From Ophiocordyceps camponoti-saundersi (nom. inval.) (lineage: Eukaryota; Ascomycota; Sordariomycetes; Hypocreales; Ophiocordycipitaceae), in the NCBI GenBank assembly GCA_003339415.1, contig PDHQ01000013.1:324611-388610 (forward strand): a stretch of DNA of 64,000 nucleotides, given 5' to 3'. Both the position numbers and the translations under genes were made by a program. Positions 23,767 through 34,874 of this stretch are shown in pieces. Below the pieces are notes generated by a model. It saw only the letters and a list, made by a program, of their open reading frames with translations, did no database searches and was not told the DNA's origin. How positions within the stretch are numbered: the stretch's first letter is position 1; every line of letters starts with the position of its first letter.

Positions 23767-26700
23767 ATGGTGTCGACGACGTCGCCAGCCAGACCGGACG
23801 AATCGGCTGCTTGGACTTCTCTCCCTGCCGACGAGCAACGTTCTGTGTGGGACGAGACGGAAAACAAGTTCTGGCATGGCTTCGATCACGAGCAGGACGC
23901 CCAGCGTGCGAACCTGGAGAATAACTATCAAAAGATGACGCTCGGCATCCGAGTTGATCTCGGCGAGCTCGGTGGGAGGCGTGCCATGCTCGTCGACATT
24001 CGCGATCGGCTTTCTCAGGAGCTGGCTAGGATCGACTCGGAGATTAATCGCATCGTCAACGCCTGCGAGGCAAAGGCCGCCCATCTCATCTCCATGGAGC
24101 AGTCTTATCGAAGGGCTGAGCAGGATCGGCTGGAGAACCGAGACAAGGTCATACGAAAGATGGAAACATTCTTTCGTGAAAAGCGTGGAGGAGACGGCTC
24201 TTCCGACCCGGCGAGAGCACGGGATCGGTCCTCGCGTCGCCTTCCGATGCCACTCGCTCCCTCGCCCCATGTCGGCCACGGCCATGACGAGCGTTCTCCG
24301 CGTCACGCCTTGCCCGTTACGACCCGGCCCCTGCATGCCCACCCGCCCCCGCCCCCGTTGGCTCAGGCACAGCAGGCACAGGCCCAGGCACAGGCACAGG
24401 CCCAGGCCCAGGCACAAGCTCAGCAGGCTCAGGCATATGCTCAGGCGCAGGCACTGTCTAGGACGACTTCTTCGCCCCTGGATGCGGCTGGTCCCCGTCA
24501 CCCTGTGCCTCTCCAAAAGCCGCTGCAGAGCATGATGCGTGCGTCCGATAACGGCCTCGTCGACGTCATCGACGCAGACGGCAACTTCTTGGGCTCCATC
24601 CGCAGGATCGATCCGTGGAATCAATGGGTTCGGGAGATCCAGGAGCTGCCCATCATCCGCAAGGTCAAGATTCGACGCGGTCGCAAGTTCAGCCAGGAAC
24701 ATCTGGCCAGCATCTATGACCGGTCCGAGGCAAAGGGCGTCAGGTGGCTGTCGTGCATGATCCAGGCCACCGGCGAAATCCAGTCGCAGCGTTGCCACTC
24801 TTGTGACAAGAACCAGGGCGCTTTCGACGACTGCGTCATCGTCGGCGGCCCCCTTTTCCCCAAGTGCGGCAACTGTGAATGGAACCGCCAGGGCTGCCAC
24901 ATACCTCTAGTCTCAAAGTCCAACAATGCCGGCCTGCCCATCAACGCTCGCTCTTGGAAGAGGCCGCTCGAAGTGCATCAACTCGATAACAGCGCGGCGA
25001 ACAACCCGGAGGGCCATCCAAAGGAGACTCTCGGCTCCCGGGCGGCTGACATCGCCCAGGCCGCCATCGACTCGGTCCGTCACCAGCCGGCCGGCGCCGC
25101 CTCGGAGAGGACTCGGGACCCTCGACGGCCGCATGAGAGCCCGGTCAAGTCGGAACCCGTGGTGCAGATGCCGACGCCTCGGGAGCCACGAGAGCACCTC
25201 TTTAGCGTCCCCTCCATCACCAGCGGCTTGCCGACCTCCGGCAGCCCCTTCGTCTCGACCAATGCCTTTACCCCGGCCAACGCCTTCACCCCTGCCAACA
25301 TCCGCAGCAGCAGGCCGCCTTCGCGCGACATGCCGACGCCCTCGGCCGCCTCCGCCGACGGGTCACCCGACGGCTCGCCACCCATGACGTCGGAGCCGCT
25401 CGAGGAGATTACGCGGGAGAATTTGGTGCTGAGGCATAATGGCACCGTCTACACCTACCCCGAGATCGTCGAGGGCGTCCCGCTGGCCAAGATCGACCAA
25501 TCCCACCCCTACTGGGAGCTCGGGTGGCCCGACATCAGATCGGTCATCGAGCCGCAGCTCGAGTCGTGGCGGGAGAAGAAGGCGGCCGCTGTGCAGGCTA
25601 CGGCCAGGGGAGAAGGGGGCTCGGCCAAGTTCCAGACCGGCAGGCAGGTCAACCGCGGGGCGCGCATCCTCGAATTCCTCGACAATGGTGAGTTCAGCCC
25701 GTACCAGCTACTGGGCAAGAAATACACGCACACCGGCAAGGGTGCCATAACGTCGTACGATACGCTCTTCCGACTGTGCGAGACGCTTTCGGAGCTGGCC
25801 AAGTTCAACCTGGACGTGACGCCCGTCGAGTGGCTCCGCCACCGGCTGCACGAGATCAGGATGGTCAAGGGCCCCAACTTTAACGTCTCCAAGACGGTGC
25901 ACGACTTCTACCACGACCCGAAGCTCTCGGCGCTCCGAAGCAAGAACGGATACAAGAGCATCGGGCGTCCTTCGGGCTACAAGGCGACGCCGGCCGGTAC
26001 GCCGACGTCAGCATCGTCGAAGAAACGCAAGTCTATGCACTCGCACATGGGCACGCCGCGCGAGACGCCACCGGCGGGCGGCGAAGTGATCAACCGGTCG
26101 CCGGTATCGATGGATGACGGGTCGACGGCGGCCATGGACCCGCCCGGCACGCCGTCGGATGTTCGGCCGGACAAGCGCGCCAAGGTCAACTCCCCTCCGC
26201 CGTCAGCTCCGGAAGTCAAGTCTCCCCCGGCGGTGCATGAATCCGACAAGGACACGGTGAGCGGCGCGCCCCTGACCGGTAAGGACTGGCGCCTGTACCA
26301 GGTCAAATCGAGGCTCTTCACCAGCTCCATCAACGTGACGCAGTACTGGACGTGGCTGGAGAAGGATCGGCTGTTTGAGCACCAGGTCCTCGGCAGCGTC
26401 GAACCCGCCTCCTGGGCCGTCCACCGGGATCCCATCGACTTTCACGTCCGGCTGGACGACATCCTCGAGGTGCGGTGGAACGTGGATGCGCTGCAGGTGC
26501 GTCTGGTGATGAACGGCTCGAGCGCCACGGCGGCCCAGCAGGACGGCAAGCCACGCGGAGACGTGATGGCAGCCTTTAAAAGGGAGAATACCATCCGTCG
26601 GTTCGTCGACTTTTGTCGCGACAGGAAGCTCAGGACGGTTGAGGTGACTGCGTGAGTTTTTTTTCCAACGGCCCCCTTACCGGGTTAGGGTTTTTGCTGA

Positions 26701-26825
26701 CTTACACTCGGGGCAGGGATGAAATGGACGCTCAATGGGGCGAGATGCAGTCTGAACAGCTATCGGCCAAAGACGACGAGGAGACCAGCAAGGAGTCGAA
26801 CGAACAGCTTCCCCAACCTGAGTGA
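23767..26825 (+). CDS. Large DUF3716-like (Cys-rich) protein, 997 aa
   Basis: Conserved fungal protein of unknown role, possibly nuclear. Exon 1 is 23767-26651 and exon 2 is 26717-26825; the 65 bp intron (GTGAGT...GGCAG) joins VEVTA to DEMDAQWGEM, and without it the protein would end at TGA. Order: an N-terminal helical, probably coiled-coil region (about residues 20-140); an Ala-Gln repeat (about 200-235, units of AQ); a Cys-rich domain around 330-385 with SQRCHSCDKNQ, DDCVIV, PKCGNCEWNRQGCH, which resembles DUF3716 and probably binds zinc; a long Pro/Ser-rich linker with a FTPAN repeat; an ordered domain at about 555-730 (LVLRHNGTVYTYPEI, GARILEFLDNGEFSPYQLLGKKY); and a basic stretch (KKRKSMHSH) that could be a nuclear signal. 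The C-terminus is acidic. The family name comes from memory; the function is not inferred. Confidence 0.8.
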
Positions 26826-29315
26826 GCCTTTTCGACTAAAACTTTCTTTTTCGTCGCAGTTGAAGTTCCTTTTGGGACGACGACGTCGAGAGGTGCTGCT
26901 TGAAGTGAGGCTATGTCATAACCTTGACGAAGTTTCATCCGACAAACCACACACATCCGACGCTGTCAAGATGGAGACGACCATGGCGAATTGTCGACCT
27001 CTACTTCCCACGCAAGTGCAGCGCAGCGAACCGCATCATCAACGCGAAGGACCACGGCTCCGTACAGCTGTCCATCGCAGAGCGCGGACAGCCACGCCAT
27101 TGCGGACGAAACCACGTCTACTGCCTCAGCGACTTCGACTTTGTTGAATGGCGCGATACTCGATGAAGGGTCCGGTCTCGCGCAGTCGACAGACGGCTTG
27201 TCTACCTTTCTTTTTCATTGTTGTTCTCAGAGGCATAAATCGACGCGGTCATGGTGCGCAGCGATTGCATCTACCCATTTTTTCTCTTTCGGCTCATCAC
27301 TCCATCATATACCTTTTCTTTTTTTTGCTTTGGCGCAATTCCTCGTTTGCTTTTTAGAGATTTTTTTCATTCGGGTTCTTGTTTGTTTTGTTTTTTTCTT
27401 CTTCATCCATTGCATTGTTTGCTTCGTTTCCTTGGGTTCTTTGTTTTTTGCAGGAAGAGAGATGAAGAGAAGAAGATGAAGAAGGAGAAGAAGAAGAAGA
27501 AGAAAAAAAGGGGGGAGCCGAAGAATTGGGGGAAGGGGGGACTGCTTTTTTTTTCTTCACGTCTTGATGTGGCTACGGCTGCTTTTTATAGCGCAAGTAG
27601 AAAGGGGCTGGGGGGAGGGGGTTAAAAAGTTGAAGGGGCTTTTCTTTTTTTCTCTACTTTTTTTCCATGTTCTCTGACTGTTTTTCCTTTTGAGATCCCG
27701 GACGAAGAAAGGATATGGGATAAAGAAAAAGGGGTATAAGATGGGGGAGGAGGGAGGGATTTAACAGTAGGTAGACTGAGGCGAACATACTTATACTGCC
27801 TACCTAGGTATATATAGGTATATATACAATAGAGATGATTTCGCCGTCTTTACGGATGTATAGCGTGATGCAAGAACCCTTTTCATTTATCAGTGATGTG
27901 TGTCTGCACATACGTATGTACAATGTATGTATGTGCACATATAGATAGGTATGTACAGATATATGTAGTCCGTACATACATACAGACATTCTCTTCCCCG
28001 TGCCAAGGCAAACGATCAATGAGATTGATAACGTCGGGCTGTGTCAGGGTGGAGAGCGGAGATGCCCGGACGGCTGTTGCCGATTGCGGAGGGTTCGTCT
28101 GGGTGCATTTAGAGTGTTCTTTTAGGTTGTCCGTCGCATGACTCGGAGATCACGTGCTGTGCTACTATAATGCGTGGGGTTGAGGGTTTTATTCTCCTCG
28201 TCCGTTAGGTTATAATCTAGCAGGATGTTTTGACTTAACCGTTGCTGGATTGTTCTTGTTGTCTGGACTAGTGCTGCTTTTGGGCTGTTGTGGATGGGAT
28301 GGTGATGTGGGATGTTGAGAGTTGTTGGTTGCGGTGACTTGAGACTAGGCCGTATGTAGAGACTACCATGGTAAGGATGCAGACGTAGGTGAGGAATCTG
28401 AGGGGTCTTTTATTGATGGAGCTTTGTGTGGATTTATCGTGCGGAATTGGTTGATGTATCGCTGTCTACTGCGAGGGCTGGGCTATGTGTATGTATGTAG
28501 TAAATGGGTGGAGAGGGTGGAAGGAGTTTAGGGGAAAGGTACTTTTACTTTGTCTTTTTACATTGTTTGCGAAGCTGTTGTGGGTGGTGGTGGTGGTTGT
28601 GGTGATAACGGCGCGGCTTGCCCTGGTAGCGGACGTGATCGTTGCGGGTGCAGGCCTGGGTAGAGGGTTGGTTTCTACCCCGGACACGGACACGGACACG
28701 GACACGGATGCGGATGCGGATGCGGATGCCGTCGACGGATTTCACCGGTGTCAACATAAGCTTAGATCCATACTACAGCAAGCCTCCCGAGATTTATCCC
28801 TAACACGCCCGAGCCTCGGCTGGCGTTCTCTAAGATGGTTCGAGAGTGATGATTAATTTCGACGTCGTGCGAAGATATAAACAGTGGTAAATTCCGATAG
28901 ACAGTCGAGGATCAGTGCCAGAGTTGCGATTCATACGATCCACTCCGTAAGGTTCTTTCCCCTCTTGCTCTTTTACACTAAATCGCGTTGCAATCTCATC
29001 GCTTTGTCCTCCTTGCTTCATTGCATTTCACAAGCAGTGAGTCTTGTCTGTGGTTTACAAGCGATGACGACTGAGGAGTGGGAGGGATAGATGAATCCAT
29101 GACTTTGATGTTGTGAATTTATCGAGCATGGGCATTCATTAGTGACCGACGAGGACTGAAGAGTGTCGAAAGCTGAGCTTACTTACATATGTATGTCGTC
29201 ACAAGTGAGAGAACTCATATCCATAGACCAACCTCATTCATGACATTCATGCTGTACTTTACATGCGTATATACATACATACATACGTAGGTAGCAAGAA
29301 ACCCCCCAAATCACA
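26826..29315. other. 2.5 kb intergenic region, low complexity
   Basis: No supported gene. It contains an AAG/GAA-rich tract at about 27460-27512, T-rich stretches, short CATA arrays near 27966 and 29270, and a hexamer minisatellite at about 28678-28731. Short ORFs here have no recognisable protein character. Confidence 0.65.
28678..28731. repeat. Hexamer minisatellite GGACAC then GGATGC
   Basis: About four units of CGGACA are followed by about four units of CGGATG, so the array has two homogenised sub-blocks of the same length class. In one frame it would read as alternating Asp-Thr and Asp-Ala, but the surrounding ORF looks spurious. Confidence 0.75.
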
Positions 29316-31507
29316 TCACCGCTTACGAAGCGTTCTGCGGTTCGTCCGCGCCTCCTCAGGAGACGCCTCGTCGGCCGCGACCTCATCACCAGGGACAGCA
29401 GAACCAGCAGCGTCGTTCATCGTCATCTTCTGGACGAGAGCGGCCTTGCACTCGACGGCTTGCGGATCGTGATATTCCAACTGCGTTGCTGGCGGAGGGG
29501 GCGGCGGCGAGAGAGATTGGGGCGGCCTCGTAGCTGCGGCGGCGGTTGAGGACATGGTGCTGCTGGCGTTGCTCACGGCTCGGCCTAGGAGGTGGCGACG
29601 TCGGTGGTGGTGGTGGTGGTGATGATGGGAGGACGAGGGGGAAGGGGAAGGGGAAGTGGCTGGTTCGTCGATTAGGCTGGTGAGTTTGGACGTGAGGGCT
29701 TGTCGTTCGGCGTCTTTGCGTGATTGAGCGGGGGCTTGTGTTTTCGTGATCTCGCCTTGTTGTGGCTTGGGTTTTGCTGCTGCTGGCTCGGAATGGGTGC
29801 GGGAAAGAGGGCGGCCGGTGGGAACGAGGGTGGTGGAGAAATTCGAGCCGACGTATCGTCGACGAAGCTCGGGGAAGATGTAGTCTTCAATCGGTACGTT
29901 GAAGCCCGTAGAGATGCATTCCCACAGCCAATCTGCCTTGACGACGGGTACGCGCCACTCAAGAGCAAAGCGCAGCTTCTCCTTTCTCATTGCCGGCAGA
30001 TGACGACAGACGACGAGGCTGGTGGATGGCCGAAAGTCCTGTGCGAACCGGGCACCTAGCTGGCCTACGCTCCGGGCAAGCTGGCTCAGTTCCAGCCCGG
30101 TAAAGGCGGCGCTGCAGATGGTAAGGCCTTCGAAGCCTGGTATCGGGAATAGGGGAAAGGGTTGGCCCAGTACTTGTTGGCAGGGGGCGACGAGCCGGCG
30201 GCGGTGGAGGCACTGTTCCATGTAGAACTCGGTGACGACGTGGACCTTTTCCGTCCCTGTCGGAGGGTGCGTGTCCGGTTGCGAGGTTTGCGGCACGATC
30301 AGAAACAGTTTCTCTTGCTGGCTTTTTGATGCTGGCTGGACGGCTGAGGAGGAAGAGGAGAGGAGGCCTTCGAGCGTCGGAGACAAGGAGCCGCCCAGTG
30401 TCGCGATCGTTTCTTCCAATACTCTTTCGCGGACCTCGTCGAAACCGTGGATGGCGAAGTAGCAGTTGGCGAAGACGCCGGCGGGTTCTTCGAAAGGGAG
30501 AGACACAAGCGCATCGTCACCATCGCCATTGTCCTTCTTCCCCTTCCGCGTGACGGCTGGTGGTTCCTTGTCCTGGGCGGCGGGAGTTGCGTCGCTTTCG
30601 CGTCGGCCGACAATTTCTTCCCAGAGCGTCGCCGTCGACTGTGAGTTGAACTTCTTCATACTGGTCGTCTTGCGAAGCTTGCGTGCGCCCTGCTCTTGGG
30701 CCCTTTCCTTTGCTTTGCGCGCCCTCTTCCCCAGGGAGCAGCGAGCGACGGAGAGGTCCCTGTTTACCCAGGCGTCGAGGCCCTGCACTTCGGGCGGTGA
30801 CAGGGGATCGAATTTGGTCTCTTCCAGCATCATGCCGCGGGCGACGCTCTGCTTCAGCCAGTCGAGGGTGACGGTGGGTATGTTCCACGACTTGGCGGCC
30901 TTGAACTTTTGACCTTGCGCCTCTTTAGCGATGAGATGGGTGCAGCGACGCGTCAGGTCGCCTGCGTATTCTGCGCCGTTGGCTTCGATGGTACGGGCGA
31001 TATCGTCGCGCTCTTCGCCTCCGAAGCCGGTGAGGCAGATGAGAAGCGTCGATGGGCAGCCATCTTCCGCGCCGCGGCCGCATCTCTCCAGCGGACGGAG
31101 GGTGTGTTCTCGTTCGAGGAGGTCGAGGTCCATGTCTTCGTCGTCGTTTCGCCATCGTTCCGATACGGCTTCTATCCAGGAGGCGGCCATGGCGCGGACG
31201 TCGGGTCGTTCGCGTGCCACATGGCGGTATTTGGGCGTGTTGTAGTCGCCGACGATGAGGTGCGTCGCGTCGGGGGTGAGGTCGTACTTGTGAATACCGC
31301 CTAGCTCGGCTACCTTGTTGGCGATGTCTGTCTATCGACGCTTGTTTGTTGTTGTTGTTTCTTCGTCAGAAAGGGATGGACATGGACTTTGGTGAAAGAC
31401 TGGTAACTGACTCTCTGATCTGGGGGGATGCTGGTGCAGCAGATGACGAGACCGCCGAATGGTTGTGCCGGGTCTATCTCGTCATCTGATGACGCGGGTG
31501 AGGCCAT
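29316..31507 (-). CDS. DPB11: Dpb11/Rad4 (TopBP1-like) four-BRCT replication and checkpoint scaffold
   Basis: Scaffold that binds CDK-phosphorylated Sld2/Sld3 at replication origins and activates Mec1/ATR in the checkpoint; nuclear. Exon 1 is 31412-31507 and exon 2 is 29316-31331; an 80 bp intron (GTCAGT...GATAG) lies inside the first BRCT and rebuilds PPDQR-TDIANKVAELGG. The protein is 703 residues. BRCT1 is about residues 13-100 (GGLVICCTSIPP, THLIVGDYNTPKYRHV), BRCT2 about 125-210 (STLLICLTGF, WLKQSVARG), BRCT3 about 310-415 and BRCT4 about 428-520 (GLTICSAAFTGL, WLWECISTG). The C-terminal third is disordered with an eight-His run and ends in basic residues. The length and four-BRCT order match fungal Dpb11/rad4. 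It is divergent from DCN1. Confidence 0.92.
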
Positions 31508-32185
31508 GATGAAGGCCCGTGGGGAAGGGACTGAGGACCAGAGAGGAGAGAATGGGGCGACAGGAGAGAGGATGGAGTCGGAGAGCAAGACGCGTCGCGT
31601 ACGGAACCGTAGTCGTAGCTCATGAGGGGCCGCGGCTCCGTCGTCATCACTTTATCGCACTGTCCCTCAGGCGCTTAAAAGCCCCCCCACCTGCCGGTAA
31701 CGGCACCACTGACGGCACCACTGTGGCACTGACAGTAGTGAGCAGCGGGCCGCGCGAACCCCCAAAGGCACAGTGCGTCGATCACTCGCCCTCCTAACCC
31801 TCTCACTCCTCAGCCCTCACTCACCACTCCTCACTCACCCTCGGAGCCTGTCTTCTACTCCGATCCCCTGCCCTCTGCCACTCTGTCTTTCTCTCTCCAT
31901 CTTCCTCTGCAATCCTCCAGAGCATCTTGCAACCGCACAAGGACGCCTGGCGAGACGACCTCCCTCCTCCCTCTCTCCATCTACCTTAAAGGGACACCAA
32001 AGCCGTTGGGGCGGGGGGGCGAGGCAAGCTTTCGCATACAGATAAAGGGCGCCAGCCTTGCGGCGCCTCGTCAAAGCCTCGCGAGCCTCGGACCACTCTG
32101 TCGGTCTCCCCCCCTACCCGTCCCCCTCTATCTCCCTCCTTCACTATTCCCCTTTTCCTTCCTCCTTCTATTGTCGACGGCGAGG
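31508..32185. promoter_or_regulatory. Divergent promoter region between DPB11 and DCN1
   Basis: 678 bp between two start codons on opposite strands, so it carries both promoters. The DCN1-proximal half is C/T-rich on the + strand (about 31800-32180), as in other leaders in this window. It contains a near-tandem GGCACCACTG repeat near 31700-31730. No specific factor site is claimed. Confidence 0.6.
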
Positions 32186-33530
32186 ATGGCTCCCGCGTCC
32201 AGCGCGCAGCAAAAGAGCCTCATTGCCCAGTTCGTCACACTGACGGGAGCATCGGACCGACAAGCCTCAAGGGTAAAGCTCTTTTATCGTCTTCTTCCTT
32301 TTCTTCGGCTGACTTGGGGCTTTGCAGTATCTCCGTCAGGCCGGCTACAAGATCAACGACGCTGTTGATTCGTGAGTTAACCTTTTGCTTTTCCATGTCT
32401 TCGTCTCTTCTTGTGAGGACTCCGTGTCGATACGTGCACGCCTTATTCCGATGCCGCATCCCGCTTGCCGTCGTCTCGCATCCGTTCCATGTACTACCAG
32501 GAGGCATACCTATATACATATCCGATTTAAATCTCTCCTGAACACGCCGGAGTATGGCCAAGCCTCCTTGACAGCTTCGAAATACGCACACACAGTGTTC
32601 ACCCCATGCCCACTTACACCCCGATATCAATATTCTTGACCTGTTCCATCTGGCCTCGAGAGGATCTGCCTCGTTGCGTCTCGGCTTCAAAGGCTGACGA
32701 GACAATCTAAAGATTTTTCGCTTCCGGGAACGAACCCAAAGGAGTATCGCCGGTTGAGACGAAGCTCGAAAACCTGTTCAACTCCTTACGAGGCGAGCCC
32801 CCTTTCCAACAAGCAAACTTCAACCAGCCAACTCTGGCTACTAACAGATCGTGTATAGATGAAGAGAATGATGACGCGGATAAGCTCGAGATCAGCTCTA
32901 CCATGGATTACCTCGGCGGCAAGCTGCAAGTAGACCTGGAAAACGCAGAGCTCTTGGTCATCCTCGAGCTGCTGCAAGCTCCCAATGTTGGCGAAATCAC
33001 GCGAAGAGGGTTTGTCGATGGATGGAAAGCCGCTGGGTACGTCGTCCTCTCCAAGGCATTCGAGGTCTCTCCAAATTAACCTCTTACGCAGGGTCGGCGC
33101 AGCACACCAAGAGCATGCTGCACATGTCCGGAAGCTGATTTCATCCCTTTCGTCGGATCTGGTTCTCTTTAAGAGGGTCTATCGATACACCTTCGTCGTT
33201 GGACGTGACCAAGATCAAAAAGCACTGAGCCTCGAAAATGCCCTCATCTACTGGGGAATGCTCTTTGCACCCCCGGGCCGAGAGTGGAAGACGAAGAAGC
33301 ATGACTGGTTCGAACTGTGGAAGCAATTTCTCGACGAGAAGTGGACCAGATCCGTGAACAGGGACATGTGGAACATGACACTTGAGTTTGCCCTCAAGAC
33401 TACGGCCGACGAGTCTTTGTCATTTTGGAACGAGGATGGCGCTTGGCCCAGCGTCATCGACGACTTTGTCTTGTGGAGTCGCGACAAAGTGCTTGAAAAA
33501 TCTGAGTCTATGGACACGAGTAACGCTTGA
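32186..33530 (+). CDS. DCN1: Dcn1-like cullin neddylation co-E3, with a GC-AG intron
   Basis: Scaffold-type E3 that helps Ubc12 transfer Nedd8 to cullins, so activating SCF-type ubiquitin ligases. Five exons: 32186-32272, 32328-32371, 32713-32792, 32859-33036 and 33092-33530, giving 275 residues. Introns are 55, 341, 66 and 55 bp. The N-terminal UBA-like domain (about 9-48, SLIAQFVTLTGASDRQASRY, INDAVDSFFASGN) is followed by the PONY/DCUN1 domain (about 75-260), including LVILELLQAPNVGEI, GFVDGWKAAG, RYTFVVGRDQDQKAL, ENALIYWGMLF and the C-terminal WPSVIDDFVLW. Intron 3 begins GC rather than GT: the frame NSLR-DEEND is restored only with donor GCGAGC at 32793 and acceptor TATAG at 32858, and a perfect CTACTAAC branch site lies at 32837-32845. 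It is divergent from DPB11 and convergent with the bS6 gene. Confidence 0.92.
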
Positions 33531-34022
33531 AGCCACACTCTTGCCACCAGCCTAGCCTTGACTTCCCCTTCCTGTACCAGACGGCTCGTTGCAGTCGTTG
33601 AGGAGGTCGGAACGACGAACGCTGGGCGCCAACAATGACCATGAAGTGACGGTTACGACGGACGATCTAAGAGGCTGATTATGAGATAGACTGGCAGCCA
33701 AAGAAGATGAAGAGGCGAGTAGCAGGAGCGCTCGCCTTGACGGGGGACAGGATTTATGCGAGCGAGACCCGAGTAGAAACGAGGGTGATGGTGAAGATGA
33801 CTGGTAGAAAACAGGCGACAAATCTCATCGAATTGCAGTCACGAGCGACAAGTTCTCGCCAGCAAGACCACGTTTCTCATACGACGACGCTTGTTGTAGA
33901 TGGCGAGACAAGAAAACGAGAAGGGTTTCCCTGCGCCGTCTCCCCGACTCTAATTCGTAAAGAGCGCCCACGCTATCTCCCGCCTCCCTCGATCTGTTGT
34001 TTGCCTTACGCTGGGCGTGGCC
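33531..34022. other. Convergent 3' intergenic region
   Basis: 492 bp between the stop codons of DCN1 and the mitochondrial ribosomal protein gene. No gene or repeat stands out, so it should hold the two 3' UTRs. No terminator-like hairpin was assigned. Confidence 0.6.
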
Positions 34023-34577
34023 TCAAAGCTGGCTCGGGCCTGACGTCCAAGATGGCGGCCCAAATTTGGCCAAGGTGTCGAGCTTATTGTCGCCGAGCTT
34101 GACATGGGCGGAGCGAAGCATGCGCGGTTCGGTCGCGAGAATATCGCGTATCTCCTCATGAACCTTGGGGGAGGAGTCGTAGCGGATGACGAAGTGATGG
34201 CCGTGGGCGTATCTCATCTGTTTGCGGGAGATTGGTTTGGGAAGGGTGAAGACGCCCCAGTTGTTGATGCCGCGGATGACGCCTCCTTTGGCGAGGATTA
34301 AGGAGCCGATGGTTTTGACGATTCTGAGATTTCGGGTGAGCAAAGCGAAAAGAGGATGAGTTTTTTGGGGGGTGTTTTCGTTTGGAGATTTGAGGGTTGG
34401 GATTGGGGAGTAAAGACTTACGTCCTCACCTCGTGGAGTTTGTCTTTGCTTGGCCGAACCTGGGGGATTGAGAGGGGTTTGTTAGCTGACTCTGCTTCTT
34501 TGTCGAGGGACCGGATCATGAAGATGAGGGGAGGGGCGAAGAGGGAGGCTTACGATGCCAATTGTTTCGTAGAGCAT
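34023..34577 (-). CDS. MRP17: Mitochondrial small ribosomal subunit protein bS6m (Mrp17)
   Basis: Component of the mitochondrial 37S ribosomal subunit. Three exons: 34554-34577, 34422-34459 and 34023-34323, giving 120 residues. The first exon encodes only MLYETIGI; intron 1 is 94 bp (GTAAGC...CCCAG) and intron 2 is 98 bp (GTAAGT...CTCAG). The junctions restore MLYETIGI-VRPSKDKLHEVRT-IVKTIGSLIL, the bS6 beta-strand and helix. The core GGVIRGINNWGVFTLPKPI and GHHFVIRYDSSPKVHEEIRDIL is characteristic of mitochondrial S6. A shorter reading that starts inside the last exon would lack the first strand. It is convergent with DCN1, and its start lies about 300 bp from the end of the next minus-strand gene. 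Confidence 0.93.
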
Positions 34578-34874
34578 CTTGATGCCGGCATCAGCGCCGT
34601 GATGTGGAACTTTTTCTGGTGTTGAGGATTGTGGATGGATTGCCTGCTGTAGTCTGTCGATGGGGTTTTCTATCGCCGACTATTAGCCGGCGCAAGTAGG
34701 TACCACGTCGAAAACGTCATCCATTGGCTCAACGGTCGAGAGCTTCTAGAAAACGCAATGAATACGACAACGATTGGCTTCAGCACATTGAACAATGGCT
34801 TTGACGCGATGAAGCCGCGTGAGTCAATCAAGTGCCGGTGCAGCGTGTGAGTATTCATGCTACCATTTGCCCCA

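Noticed and set aside
28485..28856. A 123-codon frame with Asp-Thr and Asp-Ala repeats
   Set aside because: The repeat is a DNA hexamer minisatellite; no conserved flanks or splice sites.
32836..32847. DCN1 acceptor AG immediately after CTACTAAC
   Set aside because: It would be two or three bases from the branch point and would break the NSLR-DEEND frame.
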